A DNA stretch of 64,000 bases from the NCBI RefSeq assembly GCF_900604335.1, contig NZ_UWOD01000001.1, positions 124,001 through 188,000 on the forward strand. The letters run 5' to 3'. The position numbers were made by a program, and so were the translations under genes. The DNA comes from Intestinibacillus sp. Marseille-P6563. GTDB taxonomy: Bacteria > Bacillota > Clostridia > Oscillospirales > Butyricicoccaceae. Every line of letters starts with the position of its first letter. The stretch's first letter is position 1. Of the stretch, positions 16,959 to 25,546 are shown piece by piece. The notes beneath the pieces were generated by a model. The model was not told the origin of the DNA, did not search any database, and saw nothing but the letters and a program-made list of their open reading frames with translations.

Positions 16959-17987
16959 TCACGAAATTTTTTGACAAATCTTTTCGCTGATTTCGGCTGT
17001 TGCAAAAGCATTTTGCAGGGTCGTGCCCAGATTGCCGGCTTGGAATTCATAATACGCCTGGCTTCCGATCATGGCCGCATTGTCGCCGCACAAGTGGAGC
17101 GGTGGCAGATAAAGCTGGATCTTCCGGCGGGCTGCCATTTCATGCAGGGCTTTGCGCAGCCAGGAATTGGCGGCTACCCCGCCGGCACAGACCACATCCC
17201 GCACACCGGTCTGGTCGATCGCAAGCTCCAGCCGGGGCACTAGCGTATCGACTACTGCTGCACAAAATGCGGCCGCCAGAGCGGGTTTATCAATGGTTTC
17301 GCCCTTTTGCTCGGCGTTATGCGCCAGATTGATGACCGCTGTTTTCAGGCCCGAGAACGAAAAATCCAGTGGAGCATCTTTGACTTTGGAATGCGGCAGC
17401 GGATATTTGGACGCATCGCCGCCGCGCGCCATGGTATCGATCTTCGGTCCACCCGGGTATCCCACGCCCAGCACGCGCGCAACCTTATCAAAAGCTTCTC
17501 CTGCTGCGTCGTCCCGCGTGCCGCCCAGAATTTCAAAAGAGGTATAATCCCGGACCAGCACCAGCAAACTATGCCCACCTGAAGCCACCAGCGTTAAAAA
17601 CGGCGGCTTCAGCTCGGAAAACACCAGATAATTTGCCGCGATATGGCCCCGGATGTGATGCACCGGGATAAACGGTTTCTGTAAAGAATACGCCAGGGAC
17701 TTGCCGAAATTGGCGCCTACCAGCAAGGCACCGATCAGTCCCGGCGCGCAGGTCGCCGCAACAGCGTCAACGTCCGATGCATCCATATTGGCTTCCCGCA
17801 AGGCCAGATCGATGACACGCACCACGGCCTCCATATGCCGGCGGGAAGCGATTTCCGGAACCACCCCGCCATAGAGGGCATGAGTCTCCACCTGACTGTC
17901 TACGATATTGGATAAAATATGCCGTCCGTCTTCGATGATCGCAGCGGCGGTTTCATCGCAAGAGGACTCAATCGCTAAAATTTTCAT
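16959..17987 (-). CDS. tsaD: tRNA N6-adenosine threonylcarbamoyltransferase
   Basis: Transfers the threonylcarbamoyl group to A37 of tRNAs reading ANN codons, with TsaB and TsaE (not in this window). The 342-residue ASKHA-fold protein starts MKILAIESSCDETAAA and has the metal-binding HHIRGH motif near residue 110, the SGGHSLLVLV segment and GGVAANSWLR near 270. It is last in the run polA-ywlE-rimI-GNAT-tsaD, 36 nt after the acetyltransferase stop. Confidence 0.96.
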   Translation of the reverse strand: MKILAIESSCDETAAAIIEDGRHILSNIVDSQVETHALYGGVVPEIASRRHMEAVVRVIDLALREANMDASDVDAVAATCAPGLIGALLVGANFGKSLAYSLQKPFIPVHHIRGHIAANYLVFSELKPPFLTLVASGGHSLLVLVRDYTSFEILGGTRDDAAGEAFDKVARVLGVGYPGGPKIDTMARGGDASKYPLPHSKVKDAPLDFSFSGLKTAVINLAHNAEQKGETIDKPALAAAFCAAVVDTLVPRLELAIDQTGVRDVVCAGGVAANSWLRKALHEMAARRKIQLYLPPLHLCGDNAAMIGSQAYYEFQAGNLGTTLQNAFATAEISEKICQKIS

Positions 17988-18023
17988 TTCAAATCATCCA
18001 TTTCTTTGTCTGGCATCCTGTTG

Positions 18024-18518
18024 TCAACGCATGGTGCCATCCGATATTTCTTTTTCCATACATAGCACATTCGAATCGCCCACAAAATCCCCGTAATTGT
18101 CGCAAACCTGATAGCCCAGATGGCGATAGGCTGTGATTGCCCCTTCCATATCCGAACCAGTTTCCAGCACCGCCCGATGGCAGCCAGATGCTGCGGCATG
18201 CTGCTCGATGGCTTCCATCAGCTGGCGTGCGATCCCCTGCTCCCGATATGCAGGGCGGACATACATGCGTTTGACCTCTGCTGTGACGGCATCCATCGCT
18301 TTCCAGCAGCAGCATGCGACCGGGACTTCCTGCACATAGGCCACCGCGGCACCAGCCATTTTTGTCAGGTCATGATATTTTTGATATTTCCGCGTGGCTT
18401 CTCCGTAACGTTTCACGAAAAAGTCATCCAATTCTGCGGTCAACATGTGTAAATGTGGGTGATTAACTTCTACAAATTTTAATTCCATATTCTTCATTCC
18501 AATCTTCCAAAGGTCCAT
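18024..18518 (-). CDS. GNAT family N-acetyltransferase
   Basis: GNAT-fold acetyltransferase of about 164 residues; acceptor unknown. The acetyl-CoA-binding stretch is KRMYVRPAYREQGIARQLMEA (about residues 85-105), followed by LETGSDMEGAITAYRHLGY typical of motif B. ATG 18518 overlaps the rimI stop as TGATG, suggesting coupling; the internal ATG at 18488 (MELKFVEV) is an equally plausible start. It is the middle member of a polA-to-tsaD transcript. Confidence 0.82.
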   Translation of the reverse strand: MDLWKIGMKNMELKFVEVNHPHLHMLTAELDDFFVKRYGEATRKYQKYHDLTKMAGAAVAYVQEVPVACCCWKAMDAVTAEVKRMYVRPAYREQGIARQLMEAIEQHAAASGCHRAVLETGSDMEGAITAYRHLGYQVCDNYGDFVGDSNVLCMEKEISDGTMR

Positions 18519-18973
18519 CAATCGGCCGATTCTTTATCCAAAAATAAGGTCATCAGCATGGCGTCCTCTTTGGGGTCATGATAGAACGCTTTGCGCGTGC
18601 CCACAGAAATATAGCCTGCCTTTTCATATAAAGCAATGGCTGCTACATTGGATACCCGTACTTCCAGGGTAATAAACGACAGCCCCTGCTTCTCCGCTGC
18701 TTTTTGCAGTTCCTGCAATAGACGGCGGGCAATGCCATGCCGCCGGGCATCCGGCCGAACCGCTACATTGGTGATATATCCTTCATCCAGCACGGTTTTA
18801 CAGCCCACATATCCCAGCGGTTCCGGCCCCTCCGCTACCAGGAACAAACTTCCGTCCTCTTCCAACTCTGCCGCCAAAGCGTTTTCGCTCCAAGGGGTGT
18901 GAAAGCATTGCTGCTCAATCACTGCTAGGGCCGGAATATGCTCTGGCTGCATTTTTGCGATTTTGATTTTCAT
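18518..18973 (-). CDS. rimI: ribosomal protein alanine N-acetyltransferase
   Basis: GNAT enzyme that acetylates the N-terminal alanine of ribosomal protein bS18 in the RimI family. The 151-residue protein shows the RimI hallmarks: CFHTPWSENAL near residue 23, GYITNVAVRPDARRHGIARRLL (acetyl-CoA loop, near 65-85) and LEVRVSNVAAIALYEKAGY. Genomic pairing with tsaD is common in bacteria and supports the call. Its ATG overlaps the upstream phosphatase stop by 4 nt. Confidence 0.9.
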   Translation of the reverse strand: MKIKIAKMQPEHIPALAVIEQQCFHTPWSENALAAELEEDGSLFLVAEGPEPLGYVGCKTVLDEGYITNVAVRPDARRHGIARRLLQELQKAAEKQGLSFITLEVRVSNVAAIALYEKAGYISVGTRKAFYHDPKEDAMLMTLFLDKESAD

Positions 18974-19398
18974 GATAACCTCTCAATAATTGCCGATACC
19001 CCCGTGCGAATCTGTTCAGCGCACTGGCGGTATGTATCCAGATCCCCACCAAAAGGATCGGATATATCCTGCGGCAACAAGGTGAATAATTTACTTTCCG
19101 CTTGCGGGAATTCGGCTAAAACGCGGTCATAGTGCGCGCCGGTCATGCAGACTAGATATTTTGCGTCCGCAACAATTTGACTGTTTAACATTCGCGAATG
19201 ATGCCCAGACAAATCGGCTCCCATCTCAGCCGCAGCTGTGCGGGCATGTTCGGATGCCGGCAAACCATCCACGGTAAAAATACCAGCTGACTCTGCATGC
19301 AGTCCGGTTTTCTCCTCCCCGCCCAGCGCCCGAAACAGGCCTTCGGCCATCGGGCTGCGGCAGGTATTGCCTGTACATAAAAATACGATTTTGTCCAT
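18970..19398 (-). CDS. ywlE: low-molecular-weight phosphatase, probable protein-arginine phosphatase
   Basis: Small cytoplasmic phosphatase of the LMW-PTP fold, 142 residues. The P-loop is CTGNTCRSP at residues 8-16 and the general acid loop is DISDPFGG near 112. The Thr in the P-loop (position 12), where tyrosine phosphatases usually carry Ile or Leu, is the hallmark of YwlE, which removes phosphate from phosphoarginine placed by the McsB kinase. That specificity is inferred from this residue. GCAAGGAGG lies before the ATG. It overlaps rimI. Confidence 0.87.
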   Translation of the reverse strand: MDKIVFLCTGNTCRSPMAEGLFRALGGEEKTGLHAESAGIFTVDGLPASEHARTAAAEMGADLSGHHSRMLNSQIVADAKYLVCMTGAHYDRVLAEFPQAESKLFTLLPQDISDPFGGDLDTYRQCAEQIRTGVSAIIERLS

Positions 19399-19456
19399 CG
19401 TTCACCCTCCTTGCAAGGCATTGACCTTGCCATCCATGTCAATGCATATAACCTCT

Positions 19457-19483
19457 GTAAAGGTTGCTGCCAGTAACCTTTAC
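19457..19483 (-). other. stem-loop after polA
   Basis: Perfect 9-bp inverted repeat GTAAAGGTT/AACCTTTAC with a 9-nt loop, 10 nt after the polA stop. No U-run follows on the minus strand, so it looks more like a processing or mRNA-stability hairpin than a terminator. Confidence 0.5.
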
Positions 19484-19492
19484 ACGGTACAA

Positions 19493-22129
19493 TTATCCCT
19501 TTGCAGTATACCAATCATGCCCTGTATGCGCTTCTGCGATAAGAGGAGCATCCATTTTTATCGCACCCTCCATTTCTTCGGTCAGAAGCTTGGTGACGAC
19601 TTCCTGCTCCTCCAGTGGGGCTTCCAAAATCAGCTCGTCATGCACCTGCAAGATCAATTTACTGCGATATCCTTCCTCTCGCAGGCGGCGCCAGACGCGC
19701 AGCATGGCGATTTTGATAATATCCGCTGCCGTCCCCTGAATGGGCGTATTCATGGCTACGCGTTCGCCAAACGAACGGATCGCAAAGCTTTTGCTGGAAA
19801 GCTCCGGCAAATAACGGCGACGACCAAACAACGTTTCGACATATCCATGTTCTTTGGCAAACGCTTTGCTTTCCTGCATATATCGGTCTACACCTGGATA
19901 GGTCGCCAGATAGCTTTGAATGAATTCCCGCGCCTGTTTGCGGGTCACCCCAATATCGCCCGCCAGCGCAAAATCGGAGATGCCATATACAATACCAAAG
20001 TTGACTGCCTTGCAACTGGAGCGCATTTGGCTGGTGACTTCTTCCGGCGGCACGCCATAGACCTTGGAAGCCGTCGCCGCATGGATATCCTGCCCGTGCC
20101 GGAAAGCTTCCAGCATGGCTTCATCTTTCGCGATATGGGCCAATACCCGCAGCTCAATCTGTGAATAGTCGGCATCAATCAGAACATGTTGTTCGTCCTC
20201 AGCAATGAACATACGGCGCAGTTCCCGTCCCAACTCAGTCCGTACCGGAATATTCTGCAAATTGGGGTCGGTCGAAGATAACCGTCCGGTCGCGGTCACG
20301 GTCTGCTGAAAATGCGAATGAATACGCCCATCCTTGGGGTCGATCACTTTGAGCAAACCGTCCACATAGGTGCTTTTCAGTTTGGTCAGCTGCCGGTATT
20401 CGAGCACTTCCCCGACGATGGGATGATATCCCACAATGGCTTCCAGCACTTCCGCACTGGTCGAATAGCCACTCTTGGTCTTTTTCTGCACTGGAAGGCC
20501 CAGGCGCTCAAACAAGATTTCGCCCAGCTGTTTGGGGGAATTGATATTGAATGTTCCGCCTGCATCCGCATAGATGCGTTCGGTCAGCGACTCAATCCGC
20601 TCATCGAGCTGCTCGCCAAACTCCTGCAGCAATTGAGGGTCTGCCTTGCAGCCAATGTGCTGCATATCGGCCAGCACGGTCATGAGCGGCAATTCAAGAT
20701 CAAAGTATAGTTTTTTGAGTGCAGGCTGCTCATCCAATCGTTTGGCGATCTCATCGTGCACCAGCTTGACTGCTTCGGTCCATCGAGCCAGAAGGCGGAC
20801 CGCTTCCTCACGCCCGCCCAAGGGAGAAAAGGCATCTTCTTTTTCAAAGGCTGCATCCGGCAGTTCCAAATTCAAATAAGACAGGGTGACCCGCTGCAAA
20901 TCATAGGCTCCTTCGGCTGGATTGAGCAAATAGGCACCCAGACAAGTGTCAAATACGACACCCTCTGGCCAAATGCACCGGGCCATCAGCTGCACATAGC
21001 TCTCTTTGATATCATGCGCCACCAGCTGAACGGCACCGGAAAATAGACGGCGCAGCAATTCAAACCACTCGTCGGAGGAAAAATCGTTCTCCACATAAAC
21101 GAAAGCCTGACTTCCCTGCAACAAACAAAAGGCGTCCTGCCGGGCGGTCATGTACAGATAGACCGTATCATTACAGGATTTGATCTGTGCTAGACCTGCT
21201 TCAAACTGGTCCATCGTTTGAATTGTCAGCGTGCTTTCCGGGGCTTCCGGTACATCGTCGACCGTGAGACCAAGGCGTTTGATAAAGCTCTTAAACTCCA
21301 ACCGAGTCAGCAAGGCATACAGCCCTTCCTCATCGATAAATTCTTCCGATAACGCTGTGGGGTCGATAGGCAATGGCGCATTGCGATCAATCGTCGCAAG
21401 CCAAAAGCTGTCCCGCGCACTTTGTGCACCGGCTTCCAACTTGTCCCGTACTCCTTTTTTGATGTCGGGGCTGTCCAGATTTTCGTAAATCGCATCCAGC
21501 GACCCAAAGCGCAGCAGCAGATTCATCGCTGTTTTTTGCCCGATGCCCGGTACGCCGCTGATATTATCCGAAGAATCGCCCATCAGGGCTTTCAGATCGA
21601 TCAAATGGATGGGTGCAAATCCGTATTCTTCTTGGAACAAAGCTTCATCGTACCGGGTCGTGGTCGTCTGGCCCATCTTGGTGGTCACCAAACGAACGGT
21701 CGTCCCGCCGCCGACCAGCTGCAAGCTGTCTCGGTCACCGGTTACAATGACGCATTCGTCCCCATGCTCGTTGAGCACCCGGCTGATCGTGCCGATCAGA
21801 TCATCTGCCTCATAACCGGCCTGTTCGCAGCAAGTGACTCCCAGCTTATCCAGCACATCCTTCATCACAGGCAGCTGAACGGCCAATTCGTCCGGCATCC
21901 CCTTTCGGGTCGCCTTGTAGCTGTCAAACTTCTTGTGACGGAAGGTCTTTTCCCGCACGTCAAAACAAACGATTGTCCGGTCGGGGCATTCTTCGTCTTG
22001 CAGCTTAAAAAAGGTCGATAAAAACCCATAGATTGCATTGGTATACAAGCCTTCGTGGTTGGTGAGCAGCCGCACGCCATAAAACGCGCGGTTTAAAATG
22101 CTGTTGCCATCAATGACCATGATTTTCAT
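19493..22129 (-). CDS. polA: DNA polymerase I
   Basis: Replication and repair polymerase with 5'-3' flap exonuclease, 878 residues. Domains: FEN/PIN nuclease (1-290, with MVIDGNSILNRAFYG, EADDLIGT and GDSSDNISGVPGIG), a degenerate 3'-5' exonuclease region (about 300-480) and a family A polymerase (about 520-878, with the metal Asp in DYSQIELRVLAHIA, the O helix KAVNFGIVYG and the catalytic VHDEL). The exonuclease region lacks the DxE motif (E. coli Asp355/Glu357), so proofreading is probably absent, as in Bacillus and Thermus enzymes. First gene of the polA-ywlE-rimI-GNAT-tsaD run. Confidence 0.96.
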   Translation of the reverse strand: MKIMVIDGNSILNRAFYGVRLLTNHEGLYTNAIYGFLSTFFKLQDEECPDRTIVCFDVREKTFRHKKFDSYKATRKGMPDELAVQLPVMKDVLDKLGVTCCEQAGYEADDLIGTISRVLNEHGDECVIVTGDRDSLQLVGGGTTVRLVTTKMGQTTTTRYDEALFQEEYGFAPIHLIDLKALMGDSSDNISGVPGIGQKTAMNLLLRFGSLDAIYENLDSPDIKKGVRDKLEAGAQSARDSFWLATIDRNAPLPIDPTALSEEFIDEEGLYALLTRLEFKSFIKRLGLTVDDVPEAPESTLTIQTMDQFEAGLAQIKSCNDTVYLYMTARQDAFCLLQGSQAFVYVENDFSSDEWFELLRRLFSGAVQLVAHDIKESYVQLMARCIWPEGVVFDTCLGAYLLNPAEGAYDLQRVTLSYLNLELPDAAFEKEDAFSPLGGREEAVRLLARWTEAVKLVHDEIAKRLDEQPALKKLYFDLELPLMTVLADMQHIGCKADPQLLQEFGEQLDERIESLTERIYADAGGTFNINSPKQLGEILFERLGLPVQKKTKSGYSTSAEVLEAIVGYHPIVGEVLEYRQLTKLKSTYVDGLLKVIDPKDGRIHSHFQQTVTATGRLSSTDPNLQNIPVRTELGRELRRMFIAEDEQHVLIDADYSQIELRVLAHIAKDEAMLEAFRHGQDIHAATASKVYGVPPEEVTSQMRSSCKAVNFGIVYGISDFALAGDIGVTRKQAREFIQSYLATYPGVDRYMQESKAFAKEHGYVETLFGRRRYLPELSSKSFAIRSFGERVAMNTPIQGTAADIIKIAMLRVWRRLREEGYRSKLILQVHDELILEAPLEEQEVVTKLLTEEMEGAIKMDAPLIAEAHTGHDWYTAKG

Positions 22130-22167
22130 AGGCGTTTCCTCATTCCACAGTTTTCGATATTGAATAT

Positions 22168-22196
22168 AGTATACTCCAAATCGTGCTTTTGCACAA
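22168..22196 (-). promoter_or_regulatory. promoter of polA
   Basis: Minus-strand -35 TTGTGC (22191-22196), 17-bp spacer, -10 TATACT (22168-22173), about 38 bp before the polA ATG. Confidence 0.6.
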
Positions 22197-22220
22197 CCGA
22201 ACCGGCAAAATAACCTGTTT

Positions 22221-22263
22221 TATACAAAAACATGCGGCCTACTCCAATGCAGGCCGCATGTTT
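22221..22263 (-). terminator. terminator of PTS IIC gene
   Basis: Stem ACATGCGGCCT/AGGCCGCATGT with an approximately 10-nt loop, followed on the minus strand by TTTTTGTAT. It ends the PTS permease transcript. Confidence 0.88.
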
Positions 22264-22267
22264 GATC

Positions 22268-23335
22268 TTAATCTTCTAATTTTAAATCGTTTTCTTTGAT
22301 CCATCCCATCTTCCGCAAGATCTCGCAAAAGATGACGGACAGGATGGCCGGCAGCACGAAGCTGATGAGGATAAGTCCCAACCATTCCATCATACCGGGT
22401 GATACGGGGGCTGCATTGTTCGTCGGCGAAATCCAGCCGGTATATACGCCGATCTGACCCACCAGTCCGCAGGTACCCATGCCCGACGAAACGGGCGCAC
22501 CGTTCATCTGCAAGCCAAAGACACAGGTTGCAATTGGTCCGGTAATCGCTGACGCCAGTGTGGGCGGAATCCAGATGCGCGGATTGCGTACAATATTGGG
22601 CATTTGCAGCATTGAGGTCCCCAATCCTTGAGAAACTAGGCCGCCCCAGCGGTTTTCCCGGAAACTCATCACTGCAAAACCGATCATCTGCGCGCAGCAA
22701 CCAGCAACCGCGGCGCCACCAGCCAAACCAGTCAAGCCCAACGCTGCACAAATGGCGGCCGACGAAATCGGTAACGTCAGTGCGACGCCGACAACGACCG
22801 AAACGACCACGCCCATCAGGAACGGCTGCAAATCGGTCGCCCACATAATGATCTGCCCAACTGCGGAGGCCGCAGCGCCAATGGCCGGTGCGCACCAAGC
22901 CGCTAACATACAGCCCGAGAAAATCGTGACAAACGGCGTCACTAGGATATCGATTTTGGTTTCCTTGGATACCGCCTTTCCCAATTCGGCTGCAATGACG
23001 GTAATGATCAGCACCGCAAGTGGACCACCGGCGCCGCCCAATTCATTGGTAGCCGAGCCAACGGTAATGAGCGAAAACAGCACCAGCGGCGGACAATGCA
23101 GTGCCCAACCGATGGCACAAGCCATCGCTGCGCCGACAACGTGCGTTTCTTTGGCGAAGTCACCCACTTGGACAAATACATCGATGCCCAATTGGGTGCC
23201 CAGCGTACCGACGATTGTGCCAATCAGAAGCGAGGCAAACAGGCCTTGCGCCATGGCGCCCAGTGCATCGACACCATATCGTTTTGCGGAGATTTCGATG
23301 TCCTTCCTCCGCAGAAATTCTTTTACGTTACTCAT
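22268..23335 (-). CDS. stand-alone PTS-type IIC membrane permease (EIIC_2)
   Basis: Integral membrane protein of 355 residues and about ten hydrophobic segments, matching the PTS_EIIC_2 family of proteins annotated as PTS sugar transporter subunit IIC. It is very rich in Gly/Ala, with GTIVGTLGTQLGID near residue 40, NELGGAGGPLAVLI near 95 and NGAPVSSGMGTCGLVGQIG near 285. No IIA, IIB or sugar enzyme gene is adjacent; it has its own promoter and terminator. Substrate unknown, and whether it phosphorylates anything is open because no phosphotransfer domain is present here. Confidence 0.82.
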   Translation of the reverse strand: MSNVKEFLRRKDIEISAKRYGVDALGAMAQGLFASLLIGTIVGTLGTQLGIDVFVQVGDFAKETHVVGAAMACAIGWALHCPPLVLFSLITVGSATNELGGAGGPLAVLIITVIAAELGKAVSKETKIDILVTPFVTIFSGCMLAAWCAPAIGAAASAVGQIIMWATDLQPFLMGVVVSVVVGVALTLPISSAAICAALGLTGLAGGAAVAGCCAQMIGFAVMSFRENRWGGLVSQGLGTSMLQMPNIVRNPRIWIPPTLASAITGPIATCVFGLQMNGAPVSSGMGTCGLVGQIGVYTGWISPTNNAAPVSPGMMEWLGLILISFVLPAILSVIFCEILRKMGWIKENDLKLED

Positions 23336-23360
23336 TTGAATCCGTCCTTTTTAATATGTC

Positions 23361-23374
23361 TTGTCACCTGTCAA
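23361..23374. promoter_or_regulatory. imperfect palindrome over PTS IIC start site
   Basis: TTGTCACCTGTCAA forms an imperfect inverted repeat (TTGnCA-nn-TGnCAA on the other strand). It lies just downstream of the -10 box at about the predicted transcription start, a common repressor position. The cognate regulator is not visible. Confidence 0.35.
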
Positions 23375-23376
23375 AT

Positions 23377-23405
23377 ATAATAACAAATCTGCTGACAAAT
23401 TGCAA
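23377..23405 (-). promoter_or_regulatory. promoter of PTS IIC gene
   Basis: Minus-strand -35 TTGCAA (23400-23405), 17-bp spacer, -10 TATTAT (23377-23382). Confidence 0.7.
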
Positions 23406-23418
23406 TCCTTTTTTGCAT

Positions 23419-23445
23419 AAAAAACAGCGGCCTAAAAGGCCGCTG
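23419..23445 (-). terminator. terminator of two-component operon
   Basis: CAGCGGCCT/AGGCCGCTG stem (23425-23433 with 23437-23445) followed by six U on the minus strand, directly after the histidine kinase stop. Confidence 0.9.
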
Positions 23446-23449
23446 CTCT

Positions 23450-25501
23450 TTACGTATCATCTTCCATCTTTTCGAAGGTCAAAATTACTTTGAACAAATC
23501 GCCATCTACCATCAGTTCAAATTTGCCTTGCATCAGCTCGGTCAAACTTTGTGCAATGGACAAGCCCAAACCACTTCCTTCAGTCGAACGCGAAGCGTCG
23601 CCGCGGACAAAACGTTCCATCAGCTCATCTGCCGCAATGTTGAGCCGTTCACGCGAGATATTCTTCAGAGAAATGACCACCTGATTGGACCGGGTTTCCA
23701 AATCCATATATACCCGGGTACCCGGCATAGCATACTTGGTGATATTTCCAAGCAGATTATCAAACACGCGCCAAAGCAGGCGTCCATCCGCATAAATCGA
23801 CGGCTCTTGCTCTGGGATGCTCAGCACAACATCCAGATTGCAGGACTGAAACCGTTCTGCGTATTCTCCGACACATTGCCGGAGCAGTTCGCCAGCATGG
23901 CTGCGTTCGGCATGAACTGTGATATTGCCGGTCGTTGCCTTACTGACTTCGATCAAATCGGTAATCAATTTTTTGAGTTTTGCGGATTGCCGGTCTAGTA
24001 CGTCAAGATATTCTGTGGCCGGACCATCAGGTACCGGTTCCCCCTTGAGCAAATCGACATAGTTGATGATCGATGTCAAAGGGGTTTTGATATCGTGCGA
24101 AACATTGGTGAGCAACTCATAACGCATACGTTCGCTTTTGAGCCGTTCTTCGACGGCTACCGTCATCCCATCGGAAATCGCATTGAGATTGCGGGCATGG
24201 TCCTGTAAATCCCAATACATGTGATCGGTCGGCACCTTATAATCCAAATCGCCGCCTGCAAGTCGCTCCCCACCTTTTTTGAGCCGGTCGAGCTGCACGG
24301 CAAAAAAGCCGACGCCCAAAAGAATCAAGATATCGAGCAGCAACATGAGCAAAAACAAGCCGCCATCATAAACGGAGTGGAATGCCAGGAATTCCAAAAC
24401 AATGAGCAATACCGCCGTAATGCCTACCAGTTTCCAAATAACATTTAAGTGCCGGAACAAGTCGGAGAGTTGGCCGAAAATCGTTCCCAAGCCATGCCGC
24501 ACTTTGCGTAAAAGAGGAAGCAAAGCATTGGGCTTGGGTTCCGTCGCGCCGCCTTCTTGTTGTTTGGCGTGCCGCTGTGCCACAGCCCGCTGTCCAACTC
24601 GTACCATACATCCCACGCCGCCGTGCAGCTTCCGCCAAAGCCACGCGCCAACTTTCCAAATCAAGGTGCTGCGCAGCAGCATCCGCCCCTTGATGCGTGC
24701 TACACCTGTATGAATCCACAACAAAACCAGCAATACTGCCCCTGCAACGACCGCGACGACTAACCCGGTCATAAACGGCAGCATCTGATAAGCCTCCACG
24801 CCAACATAATATGGCAGGGAGAAATATTCTTCGATCGGCACGGTAATCAGGCAGCATAGAACTGCAAATACGACGGTCAGCACATCAAAAGGAACGCGGT
24901 GAAATCCTTTCAAAGCGATCGTGCCATCCGATGCAGAACGCCCTGCACTGAGCAGCAGCACGATCCACGCCAGTAACATAATCGCCAACGAAATACCGCC
25001 ATGAATCAAATACGTCCACCGATTTTGCACGTGATTCAGGTACTGCTCCCGAAGATACAGAAAACAGTCCTGATAGGTTCCAGATGTGTCCAAATAGACC
25101 TTATAGCCATAATCTTCCTCGTAATGGGAATAATAGGGCAGTTCCTCCATCGTATTATTCACTTTGGTGCCTGCGATTGGATACTCTGTACCATCCTGAT
25201 AAACCAGAATCACACGCAAACTGGATTCCTGCAGTTTTTTGGTTAGCTCGTTATAGAACTGCAATTCACTGTAATCCTTCTGCTGTTTCTGATCGTACTC
25301 ATACCACGTTTGCGCATTCATAATATATTCTCCTTGCGCCTGATAGAAAAACGAATTATTATAGTATTCTTCAGAATAACAGCCTACGGAAGCCGCGAAT
25401 AGCGCCTGACCTCCCCAAAAAGCCGCGAAAACTAAGCTTGCCAACATGACAAGGGCCGCCACCACCTTGATTGGCTTTGCATAAATGTGATAAATCTTCA
25501 T
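23450..25501 (-). CDS. membrane sensor histidine kinase
   Basis: Large sensor kinase, 683 residues from ATG 25501 (AGGAGG 9 nt upstream; the ATG at 25510 abuts that site). A signal-anchor helix (about 12-35) leads into an extracytoplasmic region of about 130 residues rich in Tyr/Glu, then come five more hydrophobic segments (near 165, 210, 245, 358 and 384). The cytoplasmic part has a HAMP-like linker (about 400-450), the phospho-His469 in NVSHDIKTPLTSIINYVDLL and an ATPase domain (N box NLLGNITKYA, G box GSGLGLSIA). It follows its response regulator by 45 nt. The unusually long membrane region suggests sensing of a cell-envelope signal. Confidence 0.93.
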   Translation of the reverse strand: MKIYHIYAKPIKVVAALVMLASLVFAAFWGGQALFAASVGCYSEEYYNNSFFYQAQGEYIMNAQTWYEYDQKQQKDYSELQFYNELTKKLQESSLRVILVYQDGTEYPIAGTKVNNTMEELPYYSHYEEDYGYKVYLDTSGTYQDCFLYLREQYLNHVQNRWTYLIHGGISLAIMLLAWIVLLLSAGRSASDGTIALKGFHRVPFDVLTVVFAVLCCLITVPIEEYFSLPYYVGVEAYQMLPFMTGLVVAVVAGAVLLVLLWIHTGVARIKGRMLLRSTLIWKVGAWLWRKLHGGVGCMVRVGQRAVAQRHAKQQEGGATEPKPNALLPLLRKVRHGLGTIFGQLSDLFRHLNVIWKLVGITAVLLIVLEFLAFHSVYDGGLFLLMLLLDILILLGVGFFAVQLDRLKKGGERLAGGDLDYKVPTDHMYWDLQDHARNLNAISDGMTVAVEERLKSERMRYELLTNVSHDIKTPLTSIINYVDLLKGEPVPDGPATEYLDVLDRQSAKLKKLITDLIEVSKATTGNITVHAERSHAGELLRQCVGEYAERFQSCNLDVVLSIPEQEPSIYADGRLLWRVFDNLLGNITKYAMPGTRVYMDLETRSNQVVISLKNISRERLNIAADELMERFVRGDASRSTEGSGLGLSIAQSLTELMQGKFELMVDGDLFKVILTFEKMEDDT

Positions 25502-25546
25502 CGCTTTCATCCTCCTTACCTGCAGAGCGTCCCACCGTTCTCCAAC

